From Acidimicrobiaceae bacterium (GTDB taxonomy: Bacteria > Actinomycetota > Acidimicrobiia > Acidimicrobiales > RAAP-2): DNA of 64,000 nucleotides. The notes under the pieces are model-generated. The model made no database searches, had not been told where the DNA came from, and saw nothing but the letters and a program-made list of their open reading frames with translations. Position 1 is the stretch's first letter. Each line of letters starts with the position of its first letter. The translations under genes were made by a program, and so were the position numbers. The stretch spans positions 62,001 to 126,000 of the forward strand of contig PLON01000016.1 in assembly GCA_003142095.1 (NCBI GenBank). The letters run 5' to 3'. Positions 28,071 through 37,287 of this stretch are shown piece by piece.

Positions 28071-28394
28071 TCACGCGGACGCGGAGTCCTCGCCAAATCT
28101 CGTGCGGGCTAGTTCAAGAAATGGTGCGAGGCTCTCTGGATCAGCGAGCGAACTCAGTGTGACGGCACTCGCTGGATCCGTGAGTGCGAGTTCGGCGTAG
28201 TTCAGCGTGCCGCCGGGGAACCACCGAACACCCGTCACGGACGCAGTGTCTCTCTGCATGACGTCGATCGGTTCGTCGTACCAGTGCACGGCTGCCGTAC
28301 GCGAGATCTCCGCCCAAAACGCTCCAGCGGTCCTTGCATCAACGGACCATCGCCACGCTTCGTCGTACGATTCGAACTCACGCTCGTCGAGCAT
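28071..28394 (-). pseudogene. ACAS_N-domain fragment (remnant of an acetyl/acetoacetyl-CoA synthetase)
   Basis: A 107-aa frame whose sequence matches only the N-terminal ACAS_N domain of acetyl-CoA or acetoacetyl-CoA synthetases: 'YDEAWRWSVDARTAGAFWAE', then the hallmark 'GVRWFPGGTLNYAELAL' at about 57-73. The AMP-binding domain of roughly 500 residues that should follow is absent, and nothing downstream on the minus strand restores it. The C-terminal 'ADPESLAPFLELARTRFGED' is unrelated to the full enzyme. It is therefore a truncated gene or a free-standing ACAS_N protein; I favour a remnant. Confidence 0.6.
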
Positions 28395-28547
28395 GGCCTG
28401 AAGATGCGAGGATCGTCGTCGATCTTCGGACGGAGTCTAGAGAACGTCTTGCGCCTTCATGAAACGTGATGTGGATTGCGACGCGGCTCTTGCACCGATC
28501 TAGTTAAGCATCAATGAAGAAGGTCAACGCCACGGGCGATCCTTCCC

Positions 28548-29303
28548 CTAGCGGCGAATGGATCCTCCGCCACCACCACGGAGTCTCCCGAGAATGTTCA
28601 AGATTTCCAAGTAGAGCCAGATGAAACTGATGAGGAGACCAAACGCGCCGTACCAGTCGTATTCATGGCCGGCGCCCGACGCAATGAGCTTGTCAATGCG
28701 ATCAAAGTCGAGCAAAAAGGTCGACGCCGCGACGGCGGCGAGCACTAACGAGATGCCGATACCGAGTATTCCTCCCGAGCCGTCGAGGTCCGGTCCGCCA
28801 AAGGCCATCACGAGGAGTGTCGCTCCGTAAAAGACAATGGCGCCGAGAACGGCCATGGTGATGATCCGAGTGAGTCGCGCCGTCACCTTGATGATTCCGG
28901 TCCCGTAGAGGAACCAGACGACCAGCGCTACCGCGAAAGTGGCGCCGACGGCCTCAACGACGATCCCGTGGTACTGGGCGTTGTAGGCGGCAGAGATGAC
29001 GCCGACAGCGAATCCCTCAAGAACCGCGTACACCACACCCAGCGATCGAGCCAACTTGGGTCGCGACATGATGGCGAACGACAGAAAAAGAGCCGTGATG
29101 ATCGCGACCACCATGAGGGTCTCCGTATGGCTCGTGATCTGGGCAGCCACTCCCTCGTGCCACCCGAATCCGGCGCCGACGAGCCCGAAAATGGTGAAGA
29201 TGCCGAGGGCCCTCGCGACGCCCAAGCGAGTCATGCGCTGACTCGTGTCGTCCACGCTGGTGAAGTCCCGTATCCGTCGATCCGCTAAGGCTGGATTGGC
29301 CAT
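28548..29303 (-). CDS. Bax inhibitor-1/YccA-family membrane protein
   Basis: 251 aa with about seven transmembrane segments and the family pattern of acidic residues near the last helices ('TFLLDFDRIDKLIASGAGHE', 'YGAFGLLISFIWLYLEILNI'). Bacterial members are pH-sensitive calcium-leak channels or FtsH modulators. It stands alone on the minus strand, between the ACAS_N remnant and a divergent MFS gene, so there is no context for a specific role. The C-terminal 'RLRGGGGGSIRR' is cytoplasmic. Confidence 0.9.
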   Translation of the reverse strand: MANPALADRRIRDFTSVDDTSQRMTRLGVARALGIFTIFGLVGAGFGWHEGVAAQITSHTETLMVVAIITALFLSFAIMSRPKLARSLGVVYAVLEGFAVGVISAAYNAQYHGIVVEAVGATFAVALVVWFLYGTGIIKVTARLTRIITMAVLGAIVFYGATLLVMAFGGPDLDGSGGILGIGISLVLAAVAASTFLLDFDRIDKLIASGAGHEYDWYGAFGLLISFIWLYLEILNILGRLRGGGGGSIRR

Positions 29304-29573
29304 TGTTGCTCTCCGTTCGCTGTTTGCACAGTGCTGATGATTTTAATCTCGTCGAACGCAGATCACGGCCGAAGAGTCACCAAATGGCCGCTCAGGCTCG
29401 TTTGAGGGGCAACTCGGCATCAGTCAGGAACTCATCGGGCCTCCGAATTCCTCGCGTACAGACAGCGCTAGCCCGCATCACGTCGAAGCCCTTCACCATC
29501 ATTTCGACGGTGCCAGCCTCGTCACGTCCATCTCGTCGTGATTGTCGTACGTCAGACCACGTAGTATCCCTAT

Positions 29574-29604
29574 ACGGAGAGGTCACTCCGTTTAGACAAC
29601 GGAG
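29574..29604 (+). promoter_or_regulatory. Triple half-site overlapping the MFS ribosome-binding site
   Basis: Three alternating half-sites give two competing dyads: ACGGAG/CTCCGT (29574-29591) and CTCCGTT/AACGGAG (29586-29604). The second includes the GGAGAG ribosome-binding site of the MFS gene that starts at 29611. It could be the operator of the downstream TetR protein or an RNA hairpin masking the ribosome-binding site. Region 29304-29573 otherwise shows nothing. Confidence 0.45.
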
Positions 29605-29610
29605 AGAGCG

Positions 29611-31080
29611 ATGGCACTGGATAAGGCTCGGCGGCCATATCAGGCAACGTACGTCGTACTGGCGCTCGCAGTTGGTGGATACGCGTTGTTGCAGTCACTG
29701 GTCATACCGGTGCTCCCGACGATCGAAGCCGGACTTCGAACTTCGCAGAACACGGTGACGTGGGTGCTTACCGCGTACCTGTTGTCGGCTGCAATTTTCA
29801 CACCCATCATGGGCCGACTCGGCGACATGTACGGCAAAGAACGGCTGCTCGTCCTCACGTTGGTGGCGCTCACGGTCGGATCTCTGATGGCCGCGATTGC
29901 AAGTTCGATCTCACTGATGATCGTGGCCCGAGTCATTCAGGGAATCGGTGGCGGCGTCCTTCCTTTGTCGTTCGGGCTTATCCGCGACGAGTTCCCAAAG
30001 GAAAAGGTGATGGGCGCGGTTGGCGTCATTGCGGCGTTAGCTGCCGCGGGCGCAGGACTGGGCATCGTGCTCGCTGGTCCTATCGTGGACGCGCTGGACT
30101 ATCACTGGTTGTTCTGGGTTCCTATGATCGTCATGGCCATTGTTACTGTCGCCGCCCATCTGATCGTCCCAGAGTCGCGCATTCGCACGCCCGGAACTCT
30201 CAGTTGGCCAGGCTTGATTCTGCTCTCGGCGTGGCTCGTGGCACTAATACTCGGAATCAGCGAGGCACCGACGTGGGGCTGGGGCTCGACGAGTGTCATC
30301 GGTCTCTTGATCGGCGCAGTGGTCCTCGCCGTGGTGTGGGTACTCGTCGAAGCTCGTTCCGCGCACCCGCTCATCGACATGCACATGATGCGAATTCCTG
30401 CGGTATGGACGACAAATCTCGTGGCGTTGCTGCTCGGTGTTGGAATGTACGCGGTCTTCGCATTCTTGCCCGAGTTCCTCCAAACCCCAGCGTCCGCGGG
30501 CTACGGCTTCGGTGTCAGTATCACCGTCTCGGGACTGATTCTCCTGCCAGCAAGTGTCTTCATGTTCGCCTTTGGCATGCTGTCGGGACCCCTCTCGAAG
30601 CGCTTCGGCAGCAAGTCGGTTCTCGTTACCGGACTCGTGGTCGGCGTCGTCACTTTTGCTCTACTCACCTTTGCTCACGCGGCCGAGTGGGAGATTCTCC
30701 TCGCTATGGTCGTGGAAGGAATCGGCTTCGGCCTTGCCTTTGCGTCGATGTCCGCGCTCGTAGTAGTGGCCGTTCCCCCCGAGCAGACGGGCGTCGCGAG
30801 CGGCATGAACGCGAACATTCGCACTATTGGCGGTTCTATTGGCGCCGCGGTGATGAGCAGCATCGTGACCTCAGGCGTGCGTGCCGGCGGGATTCCTCGC
30901 GAGTCCGGCTATACCCACGGCTTTGCATTGTTGACCGTTGCCGCCATCGCCGCAGCGATCGCCGCCTTGTTCGTTCCCGGACGGTTGCGCCCACCGGCGT
31001 TGCCGACCGAAACCACGATGCCCCACGCCGAGCTCGGTATCGTCGCCGGCGGCACCCTCGTTGGCGACGAATCCGAGTGA
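29611..31080 (+). CDS. MFS transporter, DHA2 (EmrB/QacA-like) family
   Basis: 489 aa with about 14 hydrophobic segments, typical of drug:H+ antiporter family 2. Motif A 'GRLGDMYGKERLL', 'VARVIQGIGGGVLPLSFGLI' and the motif C-like 'AAAGAGLGIVLAGPIVDAL' are present. It is followed 7 nt later by a TetR regulator, the common efflux-pump pairing. Likely exports drugs or toxic metabolites. Confidence 0.9.
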   Translation: MALDKARRPYQATYVVLALAVGGYALLQSLVIPVLPTIEAGLRTSQNTVTWVLTAYLLSAAIFTPIMGRLGDMYGKERLLVLTLVALTVGSLMAAIASSISLMIVARVIQGIGGGVLPLSFGLIRDEFPKEKVMGAVGVIAALAAAGAGLGIVLAGPIVDALDYHWLFWVPMIVMAIVTVAAHLIVPESRIRTPGTLSWPGLILLSAWLVALILGISEAPTWGWGSTSVIGLLIGAVVLAVVWVLVEARSAHPLIDMHMMRIPAVWTTNLVALLLGVGMYAVFAFLPEFLQTPASAGYGFGVSITVSGLILLPASVFMFAFGMLSGPLSKRFGSKSVLVTGLVVGVVTFALLTFAHAAEWEILLAMVVEGIGFGLAFASMSALVVVAVPPEQTGVASGMNANIRTIGGSIGAAVMSSIVTSGVRAGGIPRESGYTHGFALLTVAAIAAAIAALFVPGRLRPPALPTETTMPHAELGIVAGGTLVGDESE

Positions 31081-31087
31081 GCCGCTC

Positions 31088-31717
31088 ATGAACGCCACCA
31101 GCACCATACGACCCTTGCGAAAGGACGCAGCCCGACACCGCGAACAACTCCTCGCGGCGGCCGTGCAGGTGTTCGATCAACACGGCTTAGACGCCAGCGT
31201 CACTGAAATTGCCCGAGTCGCCGGTGTGGGTATCGGTACTCTCTACCGGCGTTTTCCCAGCAAAGAGGCGCTGATTGACACTTTGGTCCACGAAGTCCTC
31301 AATGCCACGATCCAAATGGCGCGCGACGCCGCCACATCACGCGACGGCACCGGACTCGAAAAATTCTTGATGGCGTCCGGCGCCTACCAAGCCGAGCACG
31401 TGGGATGCCTTCCTCGACTTTGGAACACGGATCACGAAATGGTGAAACTCGCCCGCCGGCTCATCGCACGACTTCTGCTCGACGCGAAGAGGCACCATCG
31501 GATTCGACACGACCTCACAAGTACTGACGTGGCACTTGCGATGTTTTCCATCAATGGTGTTCTTGAAGCGATGCATCCCCTCGCCCCGGATGCTTGGCGA
31601 CGGCACCTCGACGTCCTGATCGCAGGCATGCGGCCGGCGGCGACAGATCTCCCCCACCGGGCTCTCAGTCCTGGAAGCCTCGACAAGGTTCTGGAAATGC
31701 GTAAGTCAGCGTCCTAG
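31088..31717 (+). CDS. TetR-family regulator of the adjacent efflux pump
   Basis: 209 aa from the ATG at 31088; the frame is open upstream inside the MFS gene but that part is not protein-like. TetR HTH at about 15-62 ('REQLLAAAVQVFDQHGLDAS', 'VGIGTLYRRFPSKEALIDTL') and a C-terminal SbtR-like ligand domain. It probably represses the MFS gene through the dyads at 29574-29604. Confidence 0.87.
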   Translation: MNATSTIRPLRKDAARHREQLLAAAVQVFDQHGLDASVTEIARVAGVGIGTLYRRFPSKEALIDTLVHEVLNATIQMARDAATSRDGTGLEKFLMASGAYQAEHVGCLPRLWNTDHEMVKLARRLIARLLLDAKRHHRIRHDLTSTDVALAMFSINGVLEAMHPLAPDAWRRHLDVLIAGMRPAATDLPHRALSPGSLDKVLEMRKSAS

Positions 31718-31800
31718 GCAGTGGGAACCACCATCCAATAGATCGCCGAGTCGACCGCAAAGTACGGCATTAATCCGTCGCCTTAAGAGCACCAGACTCA

Positions 31801-32379
31801 CTATTTGATCGAGCCCGCTCTCGTCGCCTCGGGCACCTCGACGAGCGCTCCACTGCGCACGTCGTACACGTAGCCATAGATCGGGATGTTGCCAGGCACG
31901 AGTGGGTGACGGCGAACACGCTCGACGTCCTCGACAACGGCGTGGTTCGTGTCAGAGATGGTTAGCCAATCAATGAACGCTGCTTCCTCAGAGCCGGGGC
32001 CGGTGCCGACGTCGAAAAATCCTTCGGCACCAAGTGAGGCGGTCTCTAGGCTCTTTGCGAGGAGACCACGTATGACCTCGTCGGTGAAGAACTCCATGCC
32101 GCAGTCGCTGTGGTGAATGATGAACCACTCCTTGGTACCGAGCAGTTTGTACGAGATGACGAGCGAGCGGATGGCGTCATCACTCGCCCGGCCACCGGCG
32201 TTGCGGATGACGTGAGCATCACCCTCGGAGAGTCCCGCGTACTTCGCCGGATCCAAACGGGCGTCCATGCACGTGAGGATCGCAAAGTGTCGAGCGGGAG
32301 GCAGCGCCAACTGACTTTTGTCGCCAAAATTGTCCACATATTTTTTATTTGCAGCTAAGACCTCGTCGAGTACGGCCAT
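31801..32379 (-). CDS. Beta-class carbonic anhydrase
   Basis: 192 aa. The zinc site is complete: C37 and the D39/R41 dyad in 'TCMDARLDP', and H90/C93 in 'HHSDCGM'. The small size with '[20 protein letters not shown]' matches the short actinobacterial type (Rv1284-like). It interconverts CO2 and bicarbonate in the cytoplasm. It stands alone, divergent from the small membrane protein gene; region 31718-31800 is featureless. Confidence 0.93.
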   Translation of the reverse strand: MAVLDEVLAANKKYVDNFGDKSQLALPPARHFAILTCMDARLDPAKYAGLSEGDAHVIRNAGGRASDDAIRSLVISYKLLGTKEWFIIHHSDCGMEFFTDEVIRGLLAKSLETASLGAEGFFDVGTGPGSEEAAFIDWLTISDTNHAVVEDVERVRRHPLVPGNIPIYGYVYDVRSGALVEVPEATRAGSIK

Positions 32380-32430
32380 GGTGCTCCTTTCGCCAGAACC
32401 GAGTCGAACGTCGGCTCCGTATCCTTATAG

Positions 32431-32458
32431 TTGACTTTCTCCATCTGATTAGTAGAGT
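32431..32458 (+). promoter_or_regulatory. Candidate promoter of the small membrane protein gene
   Basis: TTGACT (32431-32436), 16-nt spacer, TAGAGT (32453-32458), about 75 nt upstream of the ATG at 32533. Confidence 0.45.
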
Positions 32459-32532
32459 ACCATAACCAGGTCAATCGTGCCCAGCGCAGGTTTCACGTGT
32501 CGTACGCGGAGAAGACCCAAAAGGAGAAGAAA

Positions 32533-33096
32533 ATGACCCGCAGAGTCTTTTACTGGCCAATCTTGATCATCGGTGTGCTGATGATCGTCTTACCGTTCGC
32601 AATCTCGCTTCCCAGCAAGGCCAGCGCCGGACAAGCGATGCTCGATAATTTTCATCCCATCATGCAGCCCGCCAGTGTCAAGGTGACGGTGGACCTCTAC
32701 GAGAACACGTTCCTCGAGCTGAAGCCGGTCGCCACCGGAGGCATTGCGGCCGCTAGCGAGATAAACGGTCTCGTCCAGGGACTCAGCACGGCTCTGCACA
32801 TGACGCCTACCCAGTTGGACCAGTTTCTGGGAGCCAAGTACCCGGCGTTCGCGCAGTTGCTCGCGAGCTTTCCCAAGCTGGTTCCTGTTTTCTCGCAGGT
32901 CGGTCCGGGACTAGCGCACTACAAGCCGCTCATCGACACGATGCAATCAAACGTGTCGAACTACCAACAGGTGGATAGTTTGCCGAACTTTCGCCTCTTC
33001 ATTTGGTTCTTCGAAATACCCGGCGTCTTGATCGCGATCTTCGCACTGCTAGGCCTTGTAGTGGGTAGGCAACGCCGTCACGATACGACACCGTAA
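32533..33096 (+). CDS. Membrane-anchored protein of unknown function
   Basis: 187 aa from the ATG at 32533, preceded by AAGGAG; the frame is open to 32497 without a site. An N-terminal transmembrane helix (about 7-28), an extracytoplasmic helical region of about 120 residues with 'LHMTPTQLDQFLGAKYPAFA' and 'NVSNYQQVDSLPNFR', then a second transmembrane helix (about 158-178) and a short basic tail. This layout recurs in actinobacterial proteins of unknown role. It is convergent with the TauD-like gene and no function can be inferred. Confidence 0.75.
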   Translation: MTRRVFYWPILIIGVLMIVLPFAISLPSKASAGQAMLDNFHPIMQPASVKVTVDLYENTFLELKPVATGGIAAASEINGLVQGLSTALHMTPTQLDQFLGAKYPAFAQLLASFPKLVPVFSQVGPGLAHYKPLIDTMQSNVSNYQQVDSLPNFRLFIWFFEIPGVLIAIFALLGLVVGRQRRHDTTP

Positions 33097-33113
33097 CGGA
33101 CGGCGGCGCTACG

Positions 33114-33156
33114 CGTGGGTGGGCCCGGGGCCACGACGTCCCGGCACCCACCCACG
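33114..33156. terminator. Bidirectional hairpin between convergent genes
   Basis: Inverted repeat CGTGGGTGGG (33114-33123) / CCCACCCACG (33147-33156), with an inner CCGGG/CCCGG pairing. It sits between the stop codons of the membrane protein and the TauD-like gene, so it can serve both directions. Confidence 0.7.
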
Positions 33157-33162
33157 GACTCG

Positions 33163-34044
33163 TCAGGCCGGTTGGTCGCCCTTTAAGGTCACGCGCTGGA
33201 TGAGCCAGTGTTGCTTGCCAAAGTCGCCAACGACCGCGTGCTGGGTCGAACGGTTATCCCAGAAGCCCACGTCACCGGCTGTCCAGTGATAGCGGACCGT
33301 GAACTCCGGACGAACCGAGTGCTCGTAGAGAAATCTCAACAACACGTCACTCTCGCGTCGATCGAGTTCGACGATATGCGAGGTAAAACCCGGGTTAACG
33401 AAGAGCACTTTCTCGCCCGTTTCGGGGTGCGTGCGAACGACCGGGTGAGTGACCGGCTCGAGCTCCTCAAACTGCTTGCCTTCCCACTTTGCCTTGCCGA
33501 ACTGCTTTAGCGCGTTCTTGAACGTGTCGCGGCCGTCGTGCACCGCGTGCAACGTCGACAAGTAGTCCTGGAGCGACGGGCTCAAGTCACGCAGAGCGGC
33601 GCCCTGGTCCGACCACATCGTGTCTCCGCCCGAGGGAGGTATGACCTTCGCGTTCAGAATCGACCCGAGCGGCGGGCGCTTGACGAATGTGACGTCGGTG
33701 TGCCAGTCAATACCTTGTCGACGGTTTGACACGTCGCCGTAGGTGGCGTACAACTCTCTCGCCTTGGTGTAGTCAATCTCAAAAATATTGGGATACCCGG
33801 CGATCCCGGGAATGACGGGATGACCCTCGGTCGCTGTGCCGAAGTACGCCGCGAAGGCGAGGTGGGAATCAGGGTCGAGGAACTGATCTGGGAAGAACAC
33901 GACCTTTCGCTCCAGCCACACCTGGCGAACGGCGGCCACGGTGGCGTCGTCGAGATCGCGCAGGTCAAGGCCACGGATAACCGCGCCGATCGATCCCGAC
34001 AACCACTCGATGTCTAGCTTCACTTCTCTATCGATCACAGTCAC
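33163..34044 (-). CDS. TauD/TfdA-family Fe(II)/2-oxoglutarate dioxygenase
   Basis: 293 aa from the GTG at 34044 (AAAGGAG 7 nt upstream). The iron triad is visible: H115 and D117 in 'DWHTDVTF', H269 in 'NRSTQHAVVGD', and the 2-oxoglutarate-binding Arg near 284 ('IQRVTL'). Family members oxidise taurine, alkanesulfonates, alkyl sulfates or 2,4-D. As the last gene of an operon with an SsuA/B/C-like importer and an FMN monooxygenase it most likely releases sulfite from an imported organosulfur compound. Confidence 0.92.
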   Translation of the reverse strand: MTVIDREVKLDIEWLSGSIGAVIRGLDLRDLDDATVAAVRQVWLERKVVFFPDQFLDPDSHLAFAAYFGTATEGHPVIPGIAGYPNIFEIDYTKARELYATYGDVSNRRQGIDWHTDVTFVKRPPLGSILNAKVIPPSGGDTMWSDQGAALRDLSPSLQDYLSTLHAVHDGRDTFKNALKQFGKAKWEGKQFEELEPVTHPVVRTHPETGEKVLFVNPGFTSHIVELDRRESDVLLRFLYEHSVRPEFTVRYHWTAGDVGFWDNRSTQHAVVGDFGKQHWLIQRVTLKGDQPA

Positions 34045-34063
34045 GATCGACTCCTTTCACTCG

Positions 34064-34080
34064 CGCAGCACTCTGCTGCG
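34064..34080 (-). promoter_or_regulatory. Intergenic hairpin inside the organosulfur operon
   Basis: Perfect CGCAGCA-ctc-TGCTGCG dyad in the 78-nt gap between the monooxygenase stop and the dioxygenase start. No T-run follows, so it may adjust relative expression or protect the upstream mRNA rather than terminate. Confidence 0.4.
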
Positions 34081-34122
34081 ACTCTCTGTAACAAGAACTC
34101 AACAGTTGGGAACTCTTTCCGT

Positions 34123-35466
34123 TCAAATAGCGACGCTGTCACTCAACTCGCGGACGTACTGATTCGACGGACGCGCTAGTCCGTAGTGATCGCGCAAGGT
34201 CACGCCCGTGTACTCGCGGCGGAACAGTCCACGGTCGCGCAGGATCGGAACCACGTGCTCCACAAAGAGCTCGAGGCCCGACGGAAGAAGCGGCGGCATG
34301 ATGTTGAAGCCGTCGGCCGCACCGTTGGTGAACCAGAGTTCGATAATGTCCGCGACCTGCTCGGGCGTTCCGGCGAACGTGAAGTGTCCCCGACCGCCGC
34401 CGAGTCGACCGATCAGTTGGCGGACAGTCAAATGTTCACGGCGACCGAGTTCGACAATGAGTGAGTAGCGACTCTTGAAGTCCTCGATCTCGCTCTCGGG
34501 CGGAAGGTCATCCGGTAGTTGGCTGTCGAGATCGAGCTGGTCGATCGGCACGCGGAGAAGGCGCGACAACATGAGCTGGCCGTGTTCGTGGACGATGTGC
34601 TCTCCGAGTTCGGCTTCGCGCTCTCTCGCCTCGCTCTCGGTGCTGCCCAGAATCGGCACGATGCCGGGAAGAATCTTGATGCCGTTCGGGTCGCGACCTT
34701 CGCGGTGTGTTCTCGACTTCAGATCGCCGTAGAAGGCCTGGGCGTCGCCCAACGTCTGTTGGGCGGTGAAGACCGCCTCGGCGTATCGCGCAGCGAAGTC
34801 CTTACCGTCGTCCGACGAACCGGCTTGGACCAGCAGCGGATAGGCCTGGGGTGAGCGGGGGCTGTTAAGTGCACCCGCCACCGAGAAGTACTTGCCGCGA
34901 TGGTCGGCGAGGTGGATCTTGGTGTTGTCGCCCCACACGCCGGCCGCTTTATCGCCGACGAAGACATCGTCCTCCCAGCTGTCCCACAACTTGAGCGTCA
35001 CGTCGAGAAACTCGGCTGCTCTGGCGTAGCGATCGGCGTGCAGTGGCTGCTCGTCCACCCCGAAATTCCTTGCGGCCTCAATGCCGGCCGTCGTCACGAT
35101 GTTCCAGCCCGCGCGACCGTTACTCACGTGGTCGAGCCCCGAGAAGCGTCGCGCGAGGTTATAGGGAGAGTTGTAGGACGTCGAGGCTGTCGCGATAAGT
35201 CCCACTCGCTCCGTCACGAGAGCCAACGCTGTCAGCAACGTCAAGGGCTCGATCACGCCCGAAGGTCGCTGGGCGACGTTGCCCATCATCACAGGTCCGT
35301 CGGCGAGAAAGAGTGAGTCGAACGTCCCTCGTTCAGCGACCTGGGCCAGATGTTGAAAGTGCGCCACGCTCGTCGTGGCGGTGGGATCACTCTGGGGAAG
35401 GCGCCACGATGCTTCGTGATGACCCGTCCCCATTAGAAACGCGTTGAGGTGCAGTTGTCTCGTCAT
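34123..35466 (-). CDS. LLM-class FMN-dependent monooxygenase (NtaA/SnaA/DszA family)
   Basis: 447 aa, close to the usual ~440-450 for this family. Typical segments: 'LFLADGPVMMGNVAQRPSGV' near 55-75, 'ATASTSYNSPYNLARRFSGL', 'RAGWNIVTTAG' and 'PLLVQAGSSDDGKDFAARYA'. These enzymes use FMNH2 from a separate reductase to cleave C-S or C-N bonds (sulfones, nitrilotriacetate, dimethyl sulfide). The start overlaps the SsuB-like gene by 4 nt. It is likely the C-S-cleaving enzyme for the substrate brought in by the neighbouring importer. No NAD(P)H:FMN reductase of the SsuE type is in the window; the divergent old yellow enzyme is not an obvious substitute. Confidence 0.9.
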   Translation of the reverse strand: MTRQLHLNAFLMGTGHHEASWRLPQSDPTATTSVAHFQHLAQVAERGTFDSLFLADGPVMMGNVAQRPSGVIEPLTLLTALALVTERVGLIATASTSYNSPYNLARRFSGLDHVSNGRAGWNIVTTAGIEAARNFGVDEQPLHADRYARAAEFLDVTLKLWDSWEDDVFVGDKAAGVWGDNTKIHLADHRGKYFSVAGALNSPRSPQAYPLLVQAGSSDDGKDFAARYAEAVFTAQQTLGDAQAFYGDLKSRTHREGRDPNGIKILPGIVPILGSTESEAREREAELGEHIVHEHGQLMLSRLLRVPIDQLDLDSQLPDDLPPESEIEDFKSRYSLIVELGRREHLTVRQLIGRLGGGRGHFTFAGTPEQVADIIELWFTNGAADGFNIMPPLLPSGLELFVEHVVPILRDRGLFRREYTGVTLRDHYGLARPSNQYVRELSDSVAI

Positions 35467-36335
35467 TGAAATATCTCCTTGTTGTCAAAATCATTGGGAA
35501 GCGAGTCGAAACTCTGTGCGGGCACGGTGAGTACTGCGGATCCTGGGCGAACTAGGTGCGGCGAGGGCACCGGGGGTGTCGGTGCACTCTCGTTGACGCC
35601 TAGCTCGCCCAGGAGACGGCTGCGCAGAGCGAGGAAGCTCGCGTCGCCGCGGTTACGCGGCTTCGCGATATCAACCTCGGCGTCAAAGGCGATCGCGCCG
35701 TCCACCAACACGACGATCCGATCAGCGAGCAGGATCGCCTCGTCCACGTCGTGGGTGACGAGCAACACAGCAGGATGGTGACGAGCGCAGAGTCGCTGCA
35801 ACAGCGCGTGCATCTTGATGCGGGTCAGTGCGTCCAGTGCGCCAAAGGGCTCGTCTAGAAGCATCAGTTGAGGCTCGCGCACCAGCGCGCGAGCGAGCGC
35901 CACGCGTTGCGCCTCGCCTCCCGAGAGCGTGAGCGGCCAGTCCTGCGCGTGCTGGGCCAAGCCGACTTCGTCAAGCGCCTCCAGCCCACGATCACGTAAT
36001 GTCGCTCGATTTTCACCGCGCGAGCCGAGGCCGAGCAACACATTCGAGAGCACGCGCAGCCAGGGCACGAGTCGGGCTTCTTGGAATACGACCGCCCGAC
36101 GCTCGGGCACCAACACCTGGCCCTCATACTCCGGGTCGAGTCCGCCGAGAATGCGCAACAACGTGCTCTTGCCCGTGCCGCTGCGACCCAGCAGAGCGAC
36201 GAATTGGTCCGCCTCGACGGTCAGATTCACGTCGCGCAGGACGTCACGTCCGTTGAAGGTGCGCTGTACATTTCGCGCGACAACCGCGACGCCTGTCGGC
36301 GATTCGAGCGGGGTGACCTGTGTCCTCATGGTCAT
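35463..36335 (-). CDS. Nitrate/sulfonate-type ABC transporter ATP-binding protein (SsuB-like)
   Basis: 290 aa from the ATG at 36335; the reading frame continues upstream to 36623 inside the permease gene but is not protein-like there. Walker A 'GRSGTGKST', signature 'LSGGEAQRVALARALV', Walker B 'LMLLDEPFGALD' and the switch His in 'LLVTHDVDEAI' are intact. Energises the importer formed with the permease whose stop lies 2 nt upstream. The C-terminal extension after residue 230 is Pro/Ser-rich. Confidence 0.92.
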   Translation of the reverse strand: MTMRTQVTPLESPTGVAVVARNVQRTFNGRDVLRDVNLTVEADQFVALLGRSGTGKSTLLRILGGLDPEYEGQVLVPERRAVVFQEARLVPWLRVLSNVLLGLGSRGENRATLRDRGLEALDEVGLAQHAQDWPLTLSGGEAQRVALARALVREPQLMLLDEPFGALDALTRIKMHALLQRLCARHHPAVLLVTHDVDEAILLADRIVVLVDGAIAFDAEVDIAKPRNRGDASFLALRSRLLGELGVNESAPTPPVPSPHLVRPGSAVLTVPAQSFDSLPNDFDNKEIFQ

Positions 36336-36337
36336 GA

Positions 36338-37204
36338 TCACGCCCCCGAAAATCCGCGACGCCACGTGAGGAGTCGGCGCTCTAACAGCCGGACCATCGC
36401 GTCGGCAAGTAGACCGAGGATGGCGTAGATGGCGAGGCCCATCATCATGATGTCGGTGCGGTCGGTTGTCTGCGCCTGCATGATGAGATAGCCGAGACCG
36501 CTCTGGGCGTTGATTTCTTCTGCAACGATGACGATCAGCCAACTTCCGACGAGCGCGAGTCGCAGACCGATGAGGAAGTTCGGCAACGCGCCGGGCAGGA
36601 TGATCTTTCGTACGAGCCCCCAACGATCCAGCCCGAAGGTCTCACCCGCTTCGACCAGCTTCGTATCAACCCCGCGTATTCCCGCGAAGGTGTTGATATA
36701 GATGGCGAACGTCGAGCCGAGCGCGATGAGAAAGATCTTGGGCATCTCACCGACCCCGAACCAAATGATGGCGAGGGGCACGAGACCGAGGATCGGGACG
36801 GCGCGCGCGGCCTGCACCACGGGGTCCAGCAGATCTTCACCAATGCGAAACAGACCAGAGAGCACGGCCAACACCACACCGATTGCGATCCCGAGGCCGA
36901 GACCTTCGGCCACGCGACGCAGCGAGATCAACAAGTTCGGTAGCAGTACGCCCTGCTCGGCGAGCTGTCGACCGGCGTCGAAGACGGCGAGGGGAGACGC
37001 CACTTCGTAACTCGTGAAGACGCCCGCCGAGCAGACCACTTGCCACAGGATGATGACCGCGAGTGGACCGACGATGCGGCGAACGAGACGCGGTACCCGA
37101 AAGCGCCGTTGGCGCCGACCACGGGTAGTGGGTGGGGTGAGCACGATCGACGAGACTGCAACGTCGTCGTCGAGATCGGGCGGAGCCAGTTTTAGTAGAG
37201 ACAT
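36338..37204 (-). CDS. Nitrate/sulfonate/taurine-type ABC permease (SsuC-like)
   Basis: 288 aa with six to seven transmembrane segments and the EAA loop 'EAGETFGLDRWGLVRKIILP'. The N-terminal 35 residues are cytoplasmic and Arg-rich. Family signature 'ARAVPILGLVPLAIIWFGVG' is plain. Third gene of the ssu-like run. Confidence 0.92.
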   Translation of the reverse strand: MSLLKLAPPDLDDDVAVSSIVLTPPTTRGRRQRRFRVPRLVRRIVGPLAVIILWQVVCSAGVFTSYEVASPLAVFDAGRQLAEQGVLLPNLLISLRRVAEGLGLGIAIGVVLAVLSGLFRIGEDLLDPVVQAARAVPILGLVPLAIIWFGVGEMPKIFLIALGSTFAIYINTFAGIRGVDTKLVEAGETFGLDRWGLVRKIILPGALPNFLIGLRLALVGSWLIVIVAEEINAQSGLGYLIMQAQTTDRTDIMMMGLAIYAILGLLADAMVRLLERRLLTWRRGFSGA

Positions 37205-37287
37205 CCCACTACCTTTCTGTTCGAGTTACTGCGTTCGTCTGATGGAGCTGAGGGAACGACACACGTCGCCGTAGACGCGTCGCGTCG

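Noticed and set aside
29760-31091. 443-aa frame inside the DHA2 MFS gene
   Set aside because: Arg/His-rich out-of-frame shadow; the MFS frame shows clear motifs.
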